From: Puccinellia tenuiflora
Taxonomy: Eukaryota > Streptophyta > Magnoliopsida > Poales > Poaceae
Assembly (NCBI GenBank): GCA_012064385.1
Contig: QRDG01000137.1
Coordinates: 1,071,671-1,135,670, forward strand
Direction of reading: 5' to 3'
DNA: 64,000 bases
The notes beneath the pieces were generated by a model. That model was not told the origin of the DNA. It did no database searches and saw only the letters and a list, made by a program, of their open reading frames with translations. How positions within the stretch are numbered: the stretch's first letter is position 1; the number at the start of each line of letters is the position of its first letter. This document shows, piece by piece, positions 1 through 10,327 of the stretch. The position numbers and the translations under genes are program-made.

Positions 1-333
1 ACCCCCCACGTGCTCGGACCTAATCTTCACTTCACATGTGCGAATTGTAAACCATCTCATTTCATACTGCCACTAACTGAACTACCACCTACTAGTGCTA
101 GTCATATGTAAGTAAGCACAACTAGTGGTAGATTCCTAGCACACGAACCAGCCTTCTGCCTAGTAGCTTAGTGCTTGCTAGCATCACCTTATTGTTCACT
201 ATCATGCTAATTGCTCAACAGTTTACTAGTCACTGAATGAACTCACACCGTTGGTGCTAGGCAGGCAGCTATGTATGGTTTTACTCGTGTATTAACATTT
301 GAGGATGACTTCTCACCACGACTTTTGCTTCAG

Positions 334-3106
334 GTGGCTCCTTACGAACGCCCCGCCCTCAGCAAGGCATACCTGTTTCCTCAGAGTAATTTTTTCGATC
401 CATGTCTTTTCCCCACGCCATCTTTGAACCTAATGTAGACTAACACCTTTTTTCCTGTGGTCTATATAGGTCCTGCAAGATTGCCAGGATTCCATGTGTG
501 CGTGGGAAGTGGAGGCGAGAGGCTATTGCCTGAATGGTACGCAGAGAAAGGTATGAGTGACCAGTTCCCCTGTATTTTTCTTACCATCCATGATTGTGTA
601 AGGTTCAACCTGCACGCGACACAATTCATACGAACTGTTTTGATTACCCGCGTTGACAGTCCTTTAGTTGTAAGGGTGTATGCTCCAGGCACCGGTAATT
701 GCTATGTTAGCTTGTCACACTATCACCTGTATGGCAATATCCGAATTCACTGCGTTGACCCCATATGTGTATAAATCGTACTGGTTAACCAACTACCGAA
801 TCTTCTGGAATTTGAGCAAAACTTCTTCCCTGTTCAACCTTGTAGGAAATCAATTTTATTACATTTGAAATGGGCATCCTTGAATAAAACTGTGCTGGAC
901 TATTCAAATGTTGTTTGTGCACCATTGTCCTAGGGTCTATCTTCAGAACTAGGTTCACAAGGCAATACAAGTCTGCAAGAGTATCCACATGTTCCTTCTG
1001 TAATGGTTTTTTATCTGAGCATATTCTTGATTCACCTGTTGGCAGGTATTGAGCTGATCCTCAACACTGAGATTGTCAAAGCTGATCTTGCCTCCAAGAC
1101 TCTGACCAGTTCAGCTGGAGCGACATTTACATATGAGATCTTGCTAATTGCTACTGGCTCCTCGGTATGTGTCATTTCTGTTGTCCTTTCCTTATTTTGA
1201 TTTTGACTGTCAGCATTTTGTTTTATATTACCTCTGTTCCATAATATAAGACGTTTTGGTAGGGTATCTTAGCCTACCGAAACGTCTTATATTATGGAAA
1301 GGAGGTAGTACATAGGATGGCACAAACTGTTACGCTTGGAGTTTATAACGGAATGAAACAATCGTAGTTGTTGCTGTTACTTATGATGTGCAGCATCTGT
1401 TTTGATTTGCTTTCAGGTCATCAAGCTCTCTGATTTCGGCACTCAAGGAGCTGATTCTAACAACATTCTGTATCTAAGGGAAGTTCACGACGCGGACAAG
1501 CTGTATGCAACTATCCAAGCGAAGAAGGGTGGGAAGGCAGTGGTTGTTGGAGGAGGTTACATTGGCCTTGAACTAAGCGCAGTATTGAAGATGAACAATC
1601 TTGATGTCACTATGGTGTTTCCTGAACCTTGGTGCAGTAAGTGTGCACGACTCACATACTCCCATTCATCCTTATTCAACTACCTACCACGCACCAGATA
1701 AATACAAACAGCTTTGCTCACGTGATCATCATGAACCAAGCTATAATGAAAAGGCTTTTCTTTTATTGGCAACAGCGATTTAACATTATAATGTCATTTC
1801 TTGTAGTGCCTCGTCTCTTCACTGCCGACATCGCAGCTTTCTACGAGAGTTATATACTAACAAAGGAGTCAAGATCGTGAAGGGTACAGTTGCTGTTGGT
1901 TTTGATGCTAACGACAATGGTGATGTATGTACACTTCCCATATCTAAATTCAGATCTGCACTTCTCATTGTGGGTGCATATGTTTACTTGCCAACTTTGT
2001 TTCCTGCTGCCCAGGTTACTGCAGTTAAGCTAAAGGATGGCAGCGTGCTCGAAGCTGATATTGTTGTTGTGGGTGTTGGGGCCAGACCATTGACTACTCT
2101 CTTTAAAGGCCAAGTTGCGGAGGATAAAGGTGGAATCAAGGTTAGTTTGTTTCAACTTTTCCCTTTACACTATCAGGGTAGAAGATTCTGTGGTTGTTTT
2201 GGTTACATAAAGTGTTTATGATGCTGCAACTATGTGTTTCCTTGCCAAGAACAGCAGCTGTGCTGCCCGTGCGTGTGTTATTTTCTTGCGTATGCAAGTG
2301 CATTTATCTCGCCATCTTGGTTGCACTCCTTGAGTTTTAGTTTAGCCTGTTTTTCGTTTATACCCAAATGTCTGATGCATCTAAAAACTTCATGCAGACC
2401 GATGCTTCTTTTGAAACAAGTGTCCCTGGAGTGTATGCTGTTGGCGATGTGGCCACCTTCCCGATGAAGATTTACAACGACGTCAGGAGAGTGGAGCATG
2501 TCGACCATTCTAGGAAGTCCGCCGAGCAGGCTGTAAAGGTGATGATTTCCTAGTTCCTACTTGTGCATCTCTGACCTGATGTTTCTAACAGTCTTATCGG
2601 GCTGTCAAGCCGGATGTTGCCAGAACTGTTATTATAGCTAGCAATAGGCTTCTAGCTAACTTCAAATCTGCACAACTAAAATGTTCAGATCTTTGTGGGA
2701 TGTCCCGTTATCAACAGTAGTGGTGACAAATTGTTTCTCTCCACATGGCATCTGAATTGTCTTTGCATCTCTCCTTTTGCAGGCGATCAAGGGGAAGGAG
2801 TCGGGCGAGGCGGTCCCGGAGTACGACTACCTGCCCTACTTCTACTCGCGGTCATTCGACCTGTCGTGGCAGTTCTACGGCGACAACGTGGGCGAGGCGG
2901 TCCTGTTCGGCGACAGCGACCCCGCTTCCGCCAAGCCAAAGTTCGGGTCGTACTGGATCAAGGACGGCAAGGTCGTGGGCGCGTTCCTGGAGGGCGGGTC
3001 GGCCGACGAGAACGGCGCCATCGCCAAGGTCGCGAGGGCCCAGCCGGCGGTGTCCAGCCCCGAGGAGGTCCAGAAGGAGGGCCTTCTGTTCGCCAGCAAG
3101 ATCTGA
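334..3106 (+). CDS. MDAR: Monodehydroascorbate reductase, 3' eight exons (5' end outside window; one frameshift)
   Basis: FAD enzyme that uses NAD(P)H to recycle monodehydroascorbate to ascorbate. Exons read as 334-385, 470-550, 1046-1164, 1417-1636, 1807-1924, 2015-2140, 2398-2538 and 2783-3106, all with GT-AG introns. Seen: the conserved APYERPALSKAYLFP segment, the nucleotide-binding GGGYIG motif (about 1549-1570), the GVYAVGDVA FAD-binding motif in exon 2398-2538, and stop TGA at 3104-3106. The N-terminal FAD motif lies upstream of the window. The protein ends in SKI, close to the AKI/SKI-type tails of peroxisomal/cytosolic plant MDARs, so peroxisomal or cytosolic location is inferred. 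Odd: exon 1807-1924 is one base short near 1851-1856 (a TATTATAC-like context reads TATATAC), shifting the frame and giving a TGA at 1878-1880. Either a pseudogene or a base error; the other exons are clean. Confidence 0.93.
1231..1305. mobile_element. Stowaway-like MITE in an MDAR intron (75 bp)
   Basis: Near-perfect inverted repeat whose arms contain ATAATATAAGACGTTT and its complement, separated by a short loop. It is flanked by TA on both sides (1229-1230 and 1306-1307), the target duplication of Tc1/mariner Stowaway MITEs. The CCTCTGTTCC end resembles the CTCCCTCCGTTCC ends common in cereals. It sits inside the intron between exons 1046-1164 and 1417-1636 and away from the splice sites. 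Confidence 0.8.
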
Positions 3107-3451
3107 GTTCTTTCCTGGGGTACATTTCCTGTCATTTCTAGAGACTACTGCTATACGTACCTCAGTACTGCACAGTACAATACCATTTGGTCTGTGATGA
3201 TTGTGATGGCTGTAACTCGTACCATATACTCTGTCTACACCTTTGAGATTTCAATAAAACCCACGGTCAGTGCGCTACGCATTTTCTTGGCTTTGCTCAT
3301 TGTGGGCTTGCAATGTTGCCTTGTTGCCGGTCTGGCGCTGGCACCGTGACGGCTGCCGCCGGCATTTCTCCGGCCTCGTTATCTCGCCGGCCGGTGAGCA
3401 GGAGGAGGTGGCGGTCTCGGCGGCAGCAACGGAGGGTCGTCGGAGGAAGGG
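3107..3451. other. MDAR 3' UTR and short spacer
   Basis: Holds the MDAR 3' UTR with its AATAAA signal, then a GC-rich run into the duplicated aldo/keto reductase exon. No separate gene is supported. Confidence 0.6.
3253..3258 (+). promoter_or_regulatory. Polyadenylation signal AATAAA of the MDAR gene
   Basis: Canonical AATAAA about 147 bases after the MDAR stop codon, in the expected 3' UTR position. No other candidate is nearer. Confidence 0.55.
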
Positions 3452-3630
3452 AAGAAGACGGTGACGGTGAGGAGCAAGGCGGGGGACGCGCTGGAGGTGT
3501 GCCGGGTGGTGAACGGGATGTGGCAGGTGAGCGGCGCGTCGTGGGGCCGCGCGGCGCCGGCGCGGCCGTGGACGCCATGCTCGCCTACGCCGACGGCGGG
3601 CTGGCCACCTTCGACATGGCCGACATATGT
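3452..3630 (+). pseudogene. Broken duplicate of the aldo/keto reductase first exon
   Basis: Encodes in two frames a diverged copy of the downstream gene's exon 1: VCRVVNGMWQVSG in one frame, then DAMLAYADGGLATFDMAD in another. The real exon has VCRVLNGMWQTSG and EAMLAYADSGLSTFDMAD. The frame is lost in a GC run near 3550-3570, where 17 bases separate two landmarks that are 18 apart in the real exon. A donor-like TGTAAGC follows at the position equivalent to the real exon's donor. No further exons of this copy are seen before the intact exon 1 at 3789. Most likely a partial tandem duplication; an alternative first exon is less likely because of the frameshift. Confidence 0.8.
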
Positions 3631-3788
3631 AAGCACCACCACCTCTTACCTCTGGATCACGCTCCCGCGTCCACGCTGCTCCCACGTCACGTGTTCCACC
3701 AAAGCCCACGAGCCCAACGGCCCAGACCGCCTTATCCCCCCACCTCCGTCTCGCCCTCGCGCGCGCCCGAGACTCTCGTGCTACCACC

Positions 3789-6700
3789 ATGGCGTCGTCG
3801 ACAGCAGCTCACACCTTCTCGCCGCCGGTCCCGGCGCCTCCCCACCCGCGCCGCCTGCGCCCCGCCAGGTGCGCGGGCTTCGTGGGGCCGGCGGTGGAGT
3901 CGGCCACCCCGGGGCCGAGGGCCGCGACCCTCAGCAGCACCCGCGGCGGGACGGAGTCCTCGCTGGCGATATGCCGGGTGCTCAACGGGATGTGGCAGAC
4001 CAGCGGCGGGTGGGGCCGCATCGACCGCGCCGACGCCGTCGAAGCCATGCTCGCCTACGCCGACAGCGGCCTCTCCACCTTCGACATGGCCGACCACTGT
4101 CCGTACCCTTCCGTTCCCCTCCCTCCCTCCCTTTGAGTGATCACTGCTCCTGTCGCCTCAATTTTCCGTACAGTCTCTTTGCGGAATTCGCGCGAACACC
4201 CTAGCGTGCGTGTGCTGTATCTTGTTGTCCCTGGCCAATTGTCACTATATCCTGTACTATCCTAGTCTTATCTGACGGCATTCGGTTTTTTGTTATTCAT
4301 GCGCAAGCGCCAGTTGCAAGTTGAAGCTGTACATTTCAGAACTGAAACTGGTTTCGGTTGGGGCAGGAGGTTGTATAGTGGGCTCCAACTTAGATTCTGT
4401 TTCTGTGCTGTAATGAGCTGCAATCAGCAACCATTGAACCATCAAAGCATTAGATGATAAATGAGACTGCAACCAGCTCCAATTTTTGGTTTCTAGACTG
4501 GAGCATAATATCTTCAAATTGACAGAGAGACATAACTCTTGTTTAATGTGGCAGATGGGCCGGCGGAGGATTTGTACGGCATGTTCATCAACAGGGTTCG
4601 GCGCGAGCGCCCGCCCGAGATGCTCGAAGAGGTCAAGGGGTGAGTGAGCGATTCGTCATGGTTCTCACTGAGCCATCGTTACAGAAAATTCTCGTGACGC
4701 CTCTGACTGTTGCTGAGCTGTCTCTGCAGGCTTACAAAGTGGGTGCGCCGCACCGGTTAAGATGACGAGGAGCTATGTCGAGGAGAACATCAACAGGTCC
4801 CGGAAGAGGATGGACAGTCGCTGCGCTGACATGCTGCAGTTCCATTGGTTTGTTCTCTGGCTTGCTGATTAGCAATCACAATGTTTTGGTACTGTTTAAA
4901 TGAGCATTTCATCTTCACGGTCGATACGAAGGGAAACCTTTTAACAGAGTTTGGAAATTCAGCTCTGCTGGTAATAAACGACAAATCCGCTGGCAATCTT
5001 ATAGCACAATTTCAGTATTTTTGCACCGTCAAGCATGGTTTTTAAGGCGCCAAAGCGTCCTAAGGCGGTGGGGAGGCGCTTTGCCGCCTAGGCGCCCTAA
5101 AGCGGTCTAAAGCGCCTAAAGCGCCAAAGCGGAGGGGGGCGCCTTGACGCCTAGGCGACGCTTCAAGGACGCCTTAAAAACCATGCCGTCAAGACCGGTA
5201 TTATCAGTACCCCTTAATCTGCCTTGTTTTGAGAAGTGGGGAGGTAGTTTTGTCAAGCTCGTTAAACGCAACGACAGTCAAGGCTAGGAAGGTCTGGAAA
5301 TTCTTCTTCACAAAAAAACATGTTTTATTGGATACAGAGTTGTGCCCTTGCCATTACTCCTAGATGTGTTGCATGAGAGAACAGTTTCGAGGACTTCAGT
5401 CAGTACTGTCGAAACTCCAAACTTGAGAAGTGTCATCTTGTTAAAAACCTGTGAAAAGTGTGACTACTTTATTAAGTGGATGCAGTGAAATCACTGTGTC
5501 ACAATTAGTAACTTTGCTGAAAAGTTAGATAATGCATTATATATCTACTGTGACAGTTGGTAATTTTTGCTGGCCCTTTATCCTAAAACAGGTGGGACTA
5601 CTCAAATCCTGGATATTTGGATGCACTAAAGCACATCACTGACCTAAAGGAGGAAGGTAACGTTCTAAACCTGTACCAGATAATATAGTTCACTTGTGCT
5701 GTCATCTTTTTTTACGCTCTTTTGATTTTTCAGTTTAGACTAGTTCTTACATCATGCCCTTTTTTATTCTGAAAATTCTGAAGGCAAGATAAAGACCGTA
5801 GCTCTGACAAACTTCGACACAGAGAGGCTGCAGATAATCCTAGAAAATGGGATACCAATAGTCAGCAACCAGGTATAACACTGCTTACATACCTCCTGTT
5901 TGCTGTATTTTCCGTTTCTTAATTTCTGATGATCATATGGCCCCTAGGAAAATAAACAGAGATGTCTGTAATTATCAGGTTCAGCATTCTATCGTCGATA
6001 TGCGCCCGCAGAAAAAGATGGCAGAGCTTTGCGAGCTTTACCGGAGTCAAGCTTATAACGTCTGCTCCCTCCCATCACTTCCTAATTACGTTTTCTTTTT
6101 CAGTGAGCACATAATCTGAAGTTCGGACGCGTAATTCCTCAATGCAGGTACGGCACGGTGATGGGTGGTCTTCTATCGGAGAAGTTCCTCGACACCAATG
6201 TGTCGATACCTTTTGCCGGACCTCCTCTGAACACCCCATCCCTGCAGAAGTACAAGAGGGTGAGCACTCCCGCTTTGTGACCCCCTTGGTTGAACGTTCT
6301 GCCCAGTTCCTCAGTTTCGTGCGGTTCTAATTCTTGGGCTTTTGTGAGACAGATGGTTGACGCCTGGGGTGGCTGGAGCCTGTTCCAGGCTTTGCTTCAA
6401 ACCCTAAAGAAGGTGTCGCTGAAACACGACGTCCCTATCTCGACTGTTGCTGTCAGATACATTCTGAACCAGGTAATCGACCTCCTCGGCATCTTCATTG
6501 CATTTTTCTATCTCGCAGAACAGGACATAATGCATATTCATCGTGTCAGCGTTGAGATATCTCATCTTGTTTGCCAATGGTACCTGCCGCAAGTTCTATG
6601 ACCCCTGTGTCATTGTGATTTTTCTTGTTGGGACAGACATCGGTGGCGGGTTCGATGGTGGGCGTGAGGCTGGGCCTCTCGGAGCACATCAGGGACAACA

Positions 6701-6819
6701 ACGCGATACTGTCGCTGTTGCTGGACGAGGAGGACATGGGCATCATCGCGGAGGCGTCTAGCAGGGGCCGGAACCTGATGGACATCATCGGCGACTGCGG
6801 CGATGAGTACAGAGCCTAG
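3789..6819 (+). CDS. Chloroplast-type aldo/keto reductase, nine exons (frame disrupted as read)
   Basis: Plant NAD(P)-linked oxidoreductase of the aldo/keto reductase superfamily, resembling the Arabidopsis At2g27680-type proteins; the substrate is not known from sequence. Exons: 3789-4098, 4555-4639, 4730-4847, 5592-5656, 5784-5872, 5979-6059, 6148-6259, 6353-6472, 6637-6819. The N-terminal ~50 residues are rich in Ala, Ser, Pro and Arg with few acids, fitting a plastid transit peptide. The likely catalytic tetrad is visible: Asp in FDMAD, Tyr in HYG, Lys in LTKW, His in QFHW. The end GDCGDEYRA is typical of the group. Start chosen at ACCATGG. Odd: one extra base after LTKWV (about 4744-4752), an offsetting +1/-1 pair at about 4815-4830, and an extra T near 6038. 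Coding outside these points is well conserved, so recent decay or sequence error are both possible. Confidence 0.88.
5034..5185. mobile_element. hAT-like MITE in an aldo/keto reductase intron (152 bp)
   Basis: Terminal inverted repeats CATGGTTTTTAAGGCG and CGCCTTAAAAACCATG, with internal GC-rich AGGCGC/GCGCCT repeats. It is flanked by an exact 8-bp direct repeat CCGTCAAG at 5026-5033 and 5186-5193. An 8-bp target duplication fits the hAT superfamily. It lies in the 4848-5591 intron. Confidence 0.85.
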
Positions 6820-7286
6820 TGACAGATGGCTGGGGATCCAGAAGATGGGATCCCAGCATGTGCTAGCTCTAGCTTGCACCCCATGATGATGCCACCATCC
6901 ACTTGGAACAAAGAAAACATCATGGAAAACTTTGAGGAGGCATGGAGACAGAGGCAGACAGGAAGGATCATGTGGAGAGATCTCCCTGGCTGGGAAGCAT
7001 ATCGCGTTATTGGAGACCGGTCCGGCTCCAGCAGGATAATGTATTTATCATCATGATCTCGATGATTAGAACTCTTAATAGTCACTCCTCTGTTTTTTGA
7101 GAATACACTGGTTCTAGGGGAATGGAAAGCTCCTTGGTGACAAATCAAATCCATCTTCCTCGCAGGCTTTTTGGTATGTCGGTCGGTTTGGGTTCACCAT
7201 GACCCCACCTGTCTGTAACGTGTTGCTTCCACATGTGTAGCTGCGACTAGAGTAAAATGCAGCATTGGGCCTCGTACTTGGGCAAC
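6820..7286. other. Aldo/keto reductase 3' UTR and spacer
   Basis: About 470 bases of non-coding sequence after the stop codon, ending at the TTA target site of the next transposon. No independent gene or structured repeat recognised. Confidence 0.5.
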
Positions 7287-7289
7287 TTA

Positions 7290-9399
7290 GGGCAACTCTA
7301 ACGCGCCTACCCAAATGGACCAGTTTTGGGTCCGTTTTTTATTTGTTTGGGTCGGCAAACGGACAGTGGTCCGTTCCCTTCCGACCATTTTTTGTCACTG
7401 TATCCAACGGACCGACCCATTTTGTCCGCCCCTGTCTATTTTGGTAGACAACAGATTTCATCCAAATTGAATAAATAACATTGTTATACAATCAAATTGA
7501 ATAAATTATTCATCAAATAGTTCTACAACCAAATTGAATAAAACGAATAATATAGTACAACCAAATTGATTAAGAATGTAGCAACTAGGACTCTTGATTC
7601 CCAAAACGATTCCACATATGATGAACCAAATCTTTTTGAAGTTGTTGTGACCTCTCTTATCACGCATCTCTAGATGAAACTCGATCCACTGTGCAAATGT
7701 TCTCGATCCAAACTGTGGCACAACCGTCTCCCTGCCAAACTCTCAATCTTTATCATATAGGCTATCGTCACGCTCGTCCTCCACAATCATGTTGTGCATG
7801 ATCACACAACAACTCATCACCTCCCACATAGTGTCGATGCTCCATGTTCTAGCAGGGTGTCGAACAATTGCCCACCGAGATTGGAGCACACCAAAAGCAC
7901 GCTCCACATCCTTTCTACAACCCTCTTGTTCCTTGCAAATCGAGCCTCCATGTTCTTCTTGTTTGGAGTTTCATTATCGTCAGCGGGATTGGAGATTGTC
8001 TTCACAAAAATAGACCCACTCCGGATAGATGCCATCAGCTAAATAGTACCCCTTGTTGTATGTATGGCCATTGACCTGAAAGCTCACGTCTGGAGCATGG
8101 CCCACTGAAAGTCTAGAGAACACCGGAGAGCGCTGAAAGCACATTGATATCATTGTGAGAACCGGCCATGCCGAAGGAGTGCCAAGTCCAAAGATCGTGT
8201 GTAGCCACAACTTCTAGTACGACTGTGCACTCGCCAACAGTCCCTTATATTGCCCCTGCCAAGCAAATGGACAGTTCTTCCACTCCCATGCATGCAATCT
8301 ATGCTGCCGAGCATACCAGGAAACCCTCTTGTTTCGTTGACTGCCAAAATCCGGGCAGTATCTTCAACGTTGGCTCTCTCAAGTACTCCACGCCAAACCC
8401 CGCAATCACGGCTTTGCAAAAACCTGTACATGGCCTCTCGGCATGTGGACTCACCCATGCGCAAGTACTCGTCGACAAGATCACCGGCAACTCCATATGC
8501 AAGCATCCGAATAGCGGCGGTGCATTTTTATAAGAGGAGAATCCAAGCTTACCAAGGGCGCCCCGCTGCATTTGAAGTAATCATCATGGGCCATCACTCC
8601 GACCCGAATGCGGTTGAACACATGTCTTGCCATACGGAACCGGCGACTGAAAAGTTTGGCCGGACAATGTTGGATTAACGCGGTCGAAGTAATCCTTGAA
8701 CAGTTGGGACATGGCCGCCCTCTCTGTTGCGATCCAACGCCGGTGCACGGCCCGGGTACCGAGCCCTGTACATTGGTTCTTGCCTTGCAATATGGTCGTT
8801 GACGACAAGTGTTACGACCAAAACTTCGGCCTCATCGTCGGATGAGTCCGAGGAGGACGATTCACACAACACATTGTGTAGAAATATTCGTCCGCACTAT
8901 CCATGGTGACGATTCGTACCTTGGGCAAACGGCCCGAACACCTCGTGGGTGACCTCGGTCCTAGTGATGGAGACGGTCTCCTCCGCCGCCCCAAGTCCGT
9001 CCTGGTGGAGACGGTCTCCTCCGGCCGGCGTCGGCGACGGGGACGATGAAGGCGGGAGGTACCGACGGGGGGTCGTGCGGTCAAGGTGTGGCGGAGGGAG
9101 GGTGGCGGCGGCGACGATGAATTGTGCGGAGGTTGGGGACGGGCGGGATAGATTAGGGATAGAGAAGAGAAAGAGGCTTGGGTCACTAGTGGGCAGGCCA
9201 GAGGGTGAAGTGGGGCGGAGTCTGCACGGCGTCCAGATGCGTCCGTGCAGAAGCAAACCCGGCCCGACTCAAATTTGGGCCGGATTTGGGTCGCCGCAGA
9301 CGAAAAAAAACGGACGTCGTGTGTTGGGCCCTGGTTTCCATCAAAACGGACGGAAACAGAGCAAAACGGACCAAATGGGTCGGCGCGTTGGAGTTGCCC
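7290..9399 (-). mobile_element. PIF/Harbinger DNA transposon (2,110 bp)
   Basis: Terminal inverted repeats GGGCAACTCTAACGCGCC (left) and, read inward from the right, GGGCAACTCCAACGCG. It is bounded by a 3-bp TTA duplication at 7287-7289 and 9400-9402, the signature of PIF/Harbinger elements. Inside is a degenerate transposase on the minus strand. The left end carries pyrimidine-rich GGGTCCGTTTT-type subterminal repeats whose complements recur near the right end. Confidence 0.93.
7590..8904 (-). pseudogene. Decayed PIF/Harbinger transposase (DDE family)
   Basis: Minus-strand pieces in several frames match the order of a plant Harbinger transposase: an acidic N-terminus from ATG at 8904; a GKLGFSS segment (about 8550); MLAYGVAGDLVDEYLRMGES (about 8450-8506); GFPGMLGSIDCMH with the first catalytic Asp (about 8330); KGYYLADGIYPEW with the second Asp (about 8020-8060); a VERMWSVL block in the place of the third acidic residue (about 7915); then EFHLEMRDKRGH near the C-terminus (about 7660-7690). 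Multiple frameshifts separate these blocks, so no active enzyme is encoded. Nothing like the second (Myb-like) Harbinger protein is seen in this element. Confidence 0.88.
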
Positions 9400-9469
9400 T
9401 TACACATGTACTCCCAAGTACAGCATTGAGTAGTACTTTATTTTTATTTTTGACAGCTCAGGGGAGCAG

Positions 9470-10312
9470 ACTAGCAATAAGCTTTATTCATTTTTATTGC
9501 ACTTTGTAGAGGAGGAGTAGTAGGAGAAGGAGGAGGATGGTAATAACAAGGTAGGTGTATGCATGGCTGCTGCCGTCTTTATTTCTAATCTGTGTTGGAA
9601 TTTTGGTAAAACCTCATCTTTGCATATACTGTTTCATTTTTCATCTCTGAGTTTTTTTTAGCTCTGCTGCCACTGTACCAGTATTGTTCCAACAAGCTGA
9701 ATCATGTTCACTGCTGGCCTTGTTTGGTGAATCTCACGGGACGAGCTACAAGCAGAAGAAACATGTCCTGATCATGTTCAAATCTGCATGAATTTAACTT
9801 TTCTGACGATTCTGGCCATCTGCAATGATCTACAGGACATCGGGTGTAGAAAATAGCCCAAGAACAAACATGCCATTGGTTCGTAGGAGAAAACTCCCAA
9901 ATCCGGTCACGGGGCCAATCTCGTATGGCACTGAAAATAAGAGCATCTTTCACCTTTTTACACCTTATATATTGTTTGGCTATATACGAGACTTGCGTTG
10001 TGACTAGCGCGCGTCTTAAAGCAATGCTCAGCCAGGCCACACTCCTACGCTCAAACCGATCGTTCCTCCAGCTGCAGGCAAACACAACGCGAAGAGGCAA
10101 AGATTTCTGACACCTCGAATGCTCCGCTCACACTGCATGCAAGGCGCAGACAAACTAAACACCACCGCATGCTTTTATGCTAACTTCGCATATTTCCATA
10201 CAAACCATTACTTTTGGGCTGTTTGGTAGCTAGCAGCTGGGAAACATGGTTGTGTTGTTGCTAGCAGTCGGGAAGTCGGTACCTGGGAGGCCATAATCCC
10301 ATGCAGTGGACA
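9470..10312. repeat. First copy of a duplicated block (matches 15.65-16.35 kb)
   Basis: The stretch around 9515-9860 is a diverged direct copy of about 15690-16030. They share GGTAGGTGTATGCATGGCTG, TTTTGGTAAAA, CTCTGCTGCCACTG and AGAAAATAGCCCAAGAAC in the same order, and the ATTGGTTCGTAGGAGAAA motif recurs at about 16200. No gene is supported here. It is the upstream part of the tandem copies that lead to the HPt gene at 21.4 kb. Confidence 0.75.
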
Positions 10313-10327
10313 ACAGAAACCAAAAAC

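Noticed and set aside
3313..4204. Long plus- and minus-strand open frames over the aldo/keto reductase 5' region
   Set aside because: They are out-of-frame products of GC-rich exon 1 and its duplicate. Only the frames with conserved VCRV.NGMWQ and FDMAD blocks are real.
7817..8571. Plus-strand frames over the first Harbinger element as host genes
   Set aside because: They oppose the conserved transposase blocks on the minus strand and show no recognisable domain.
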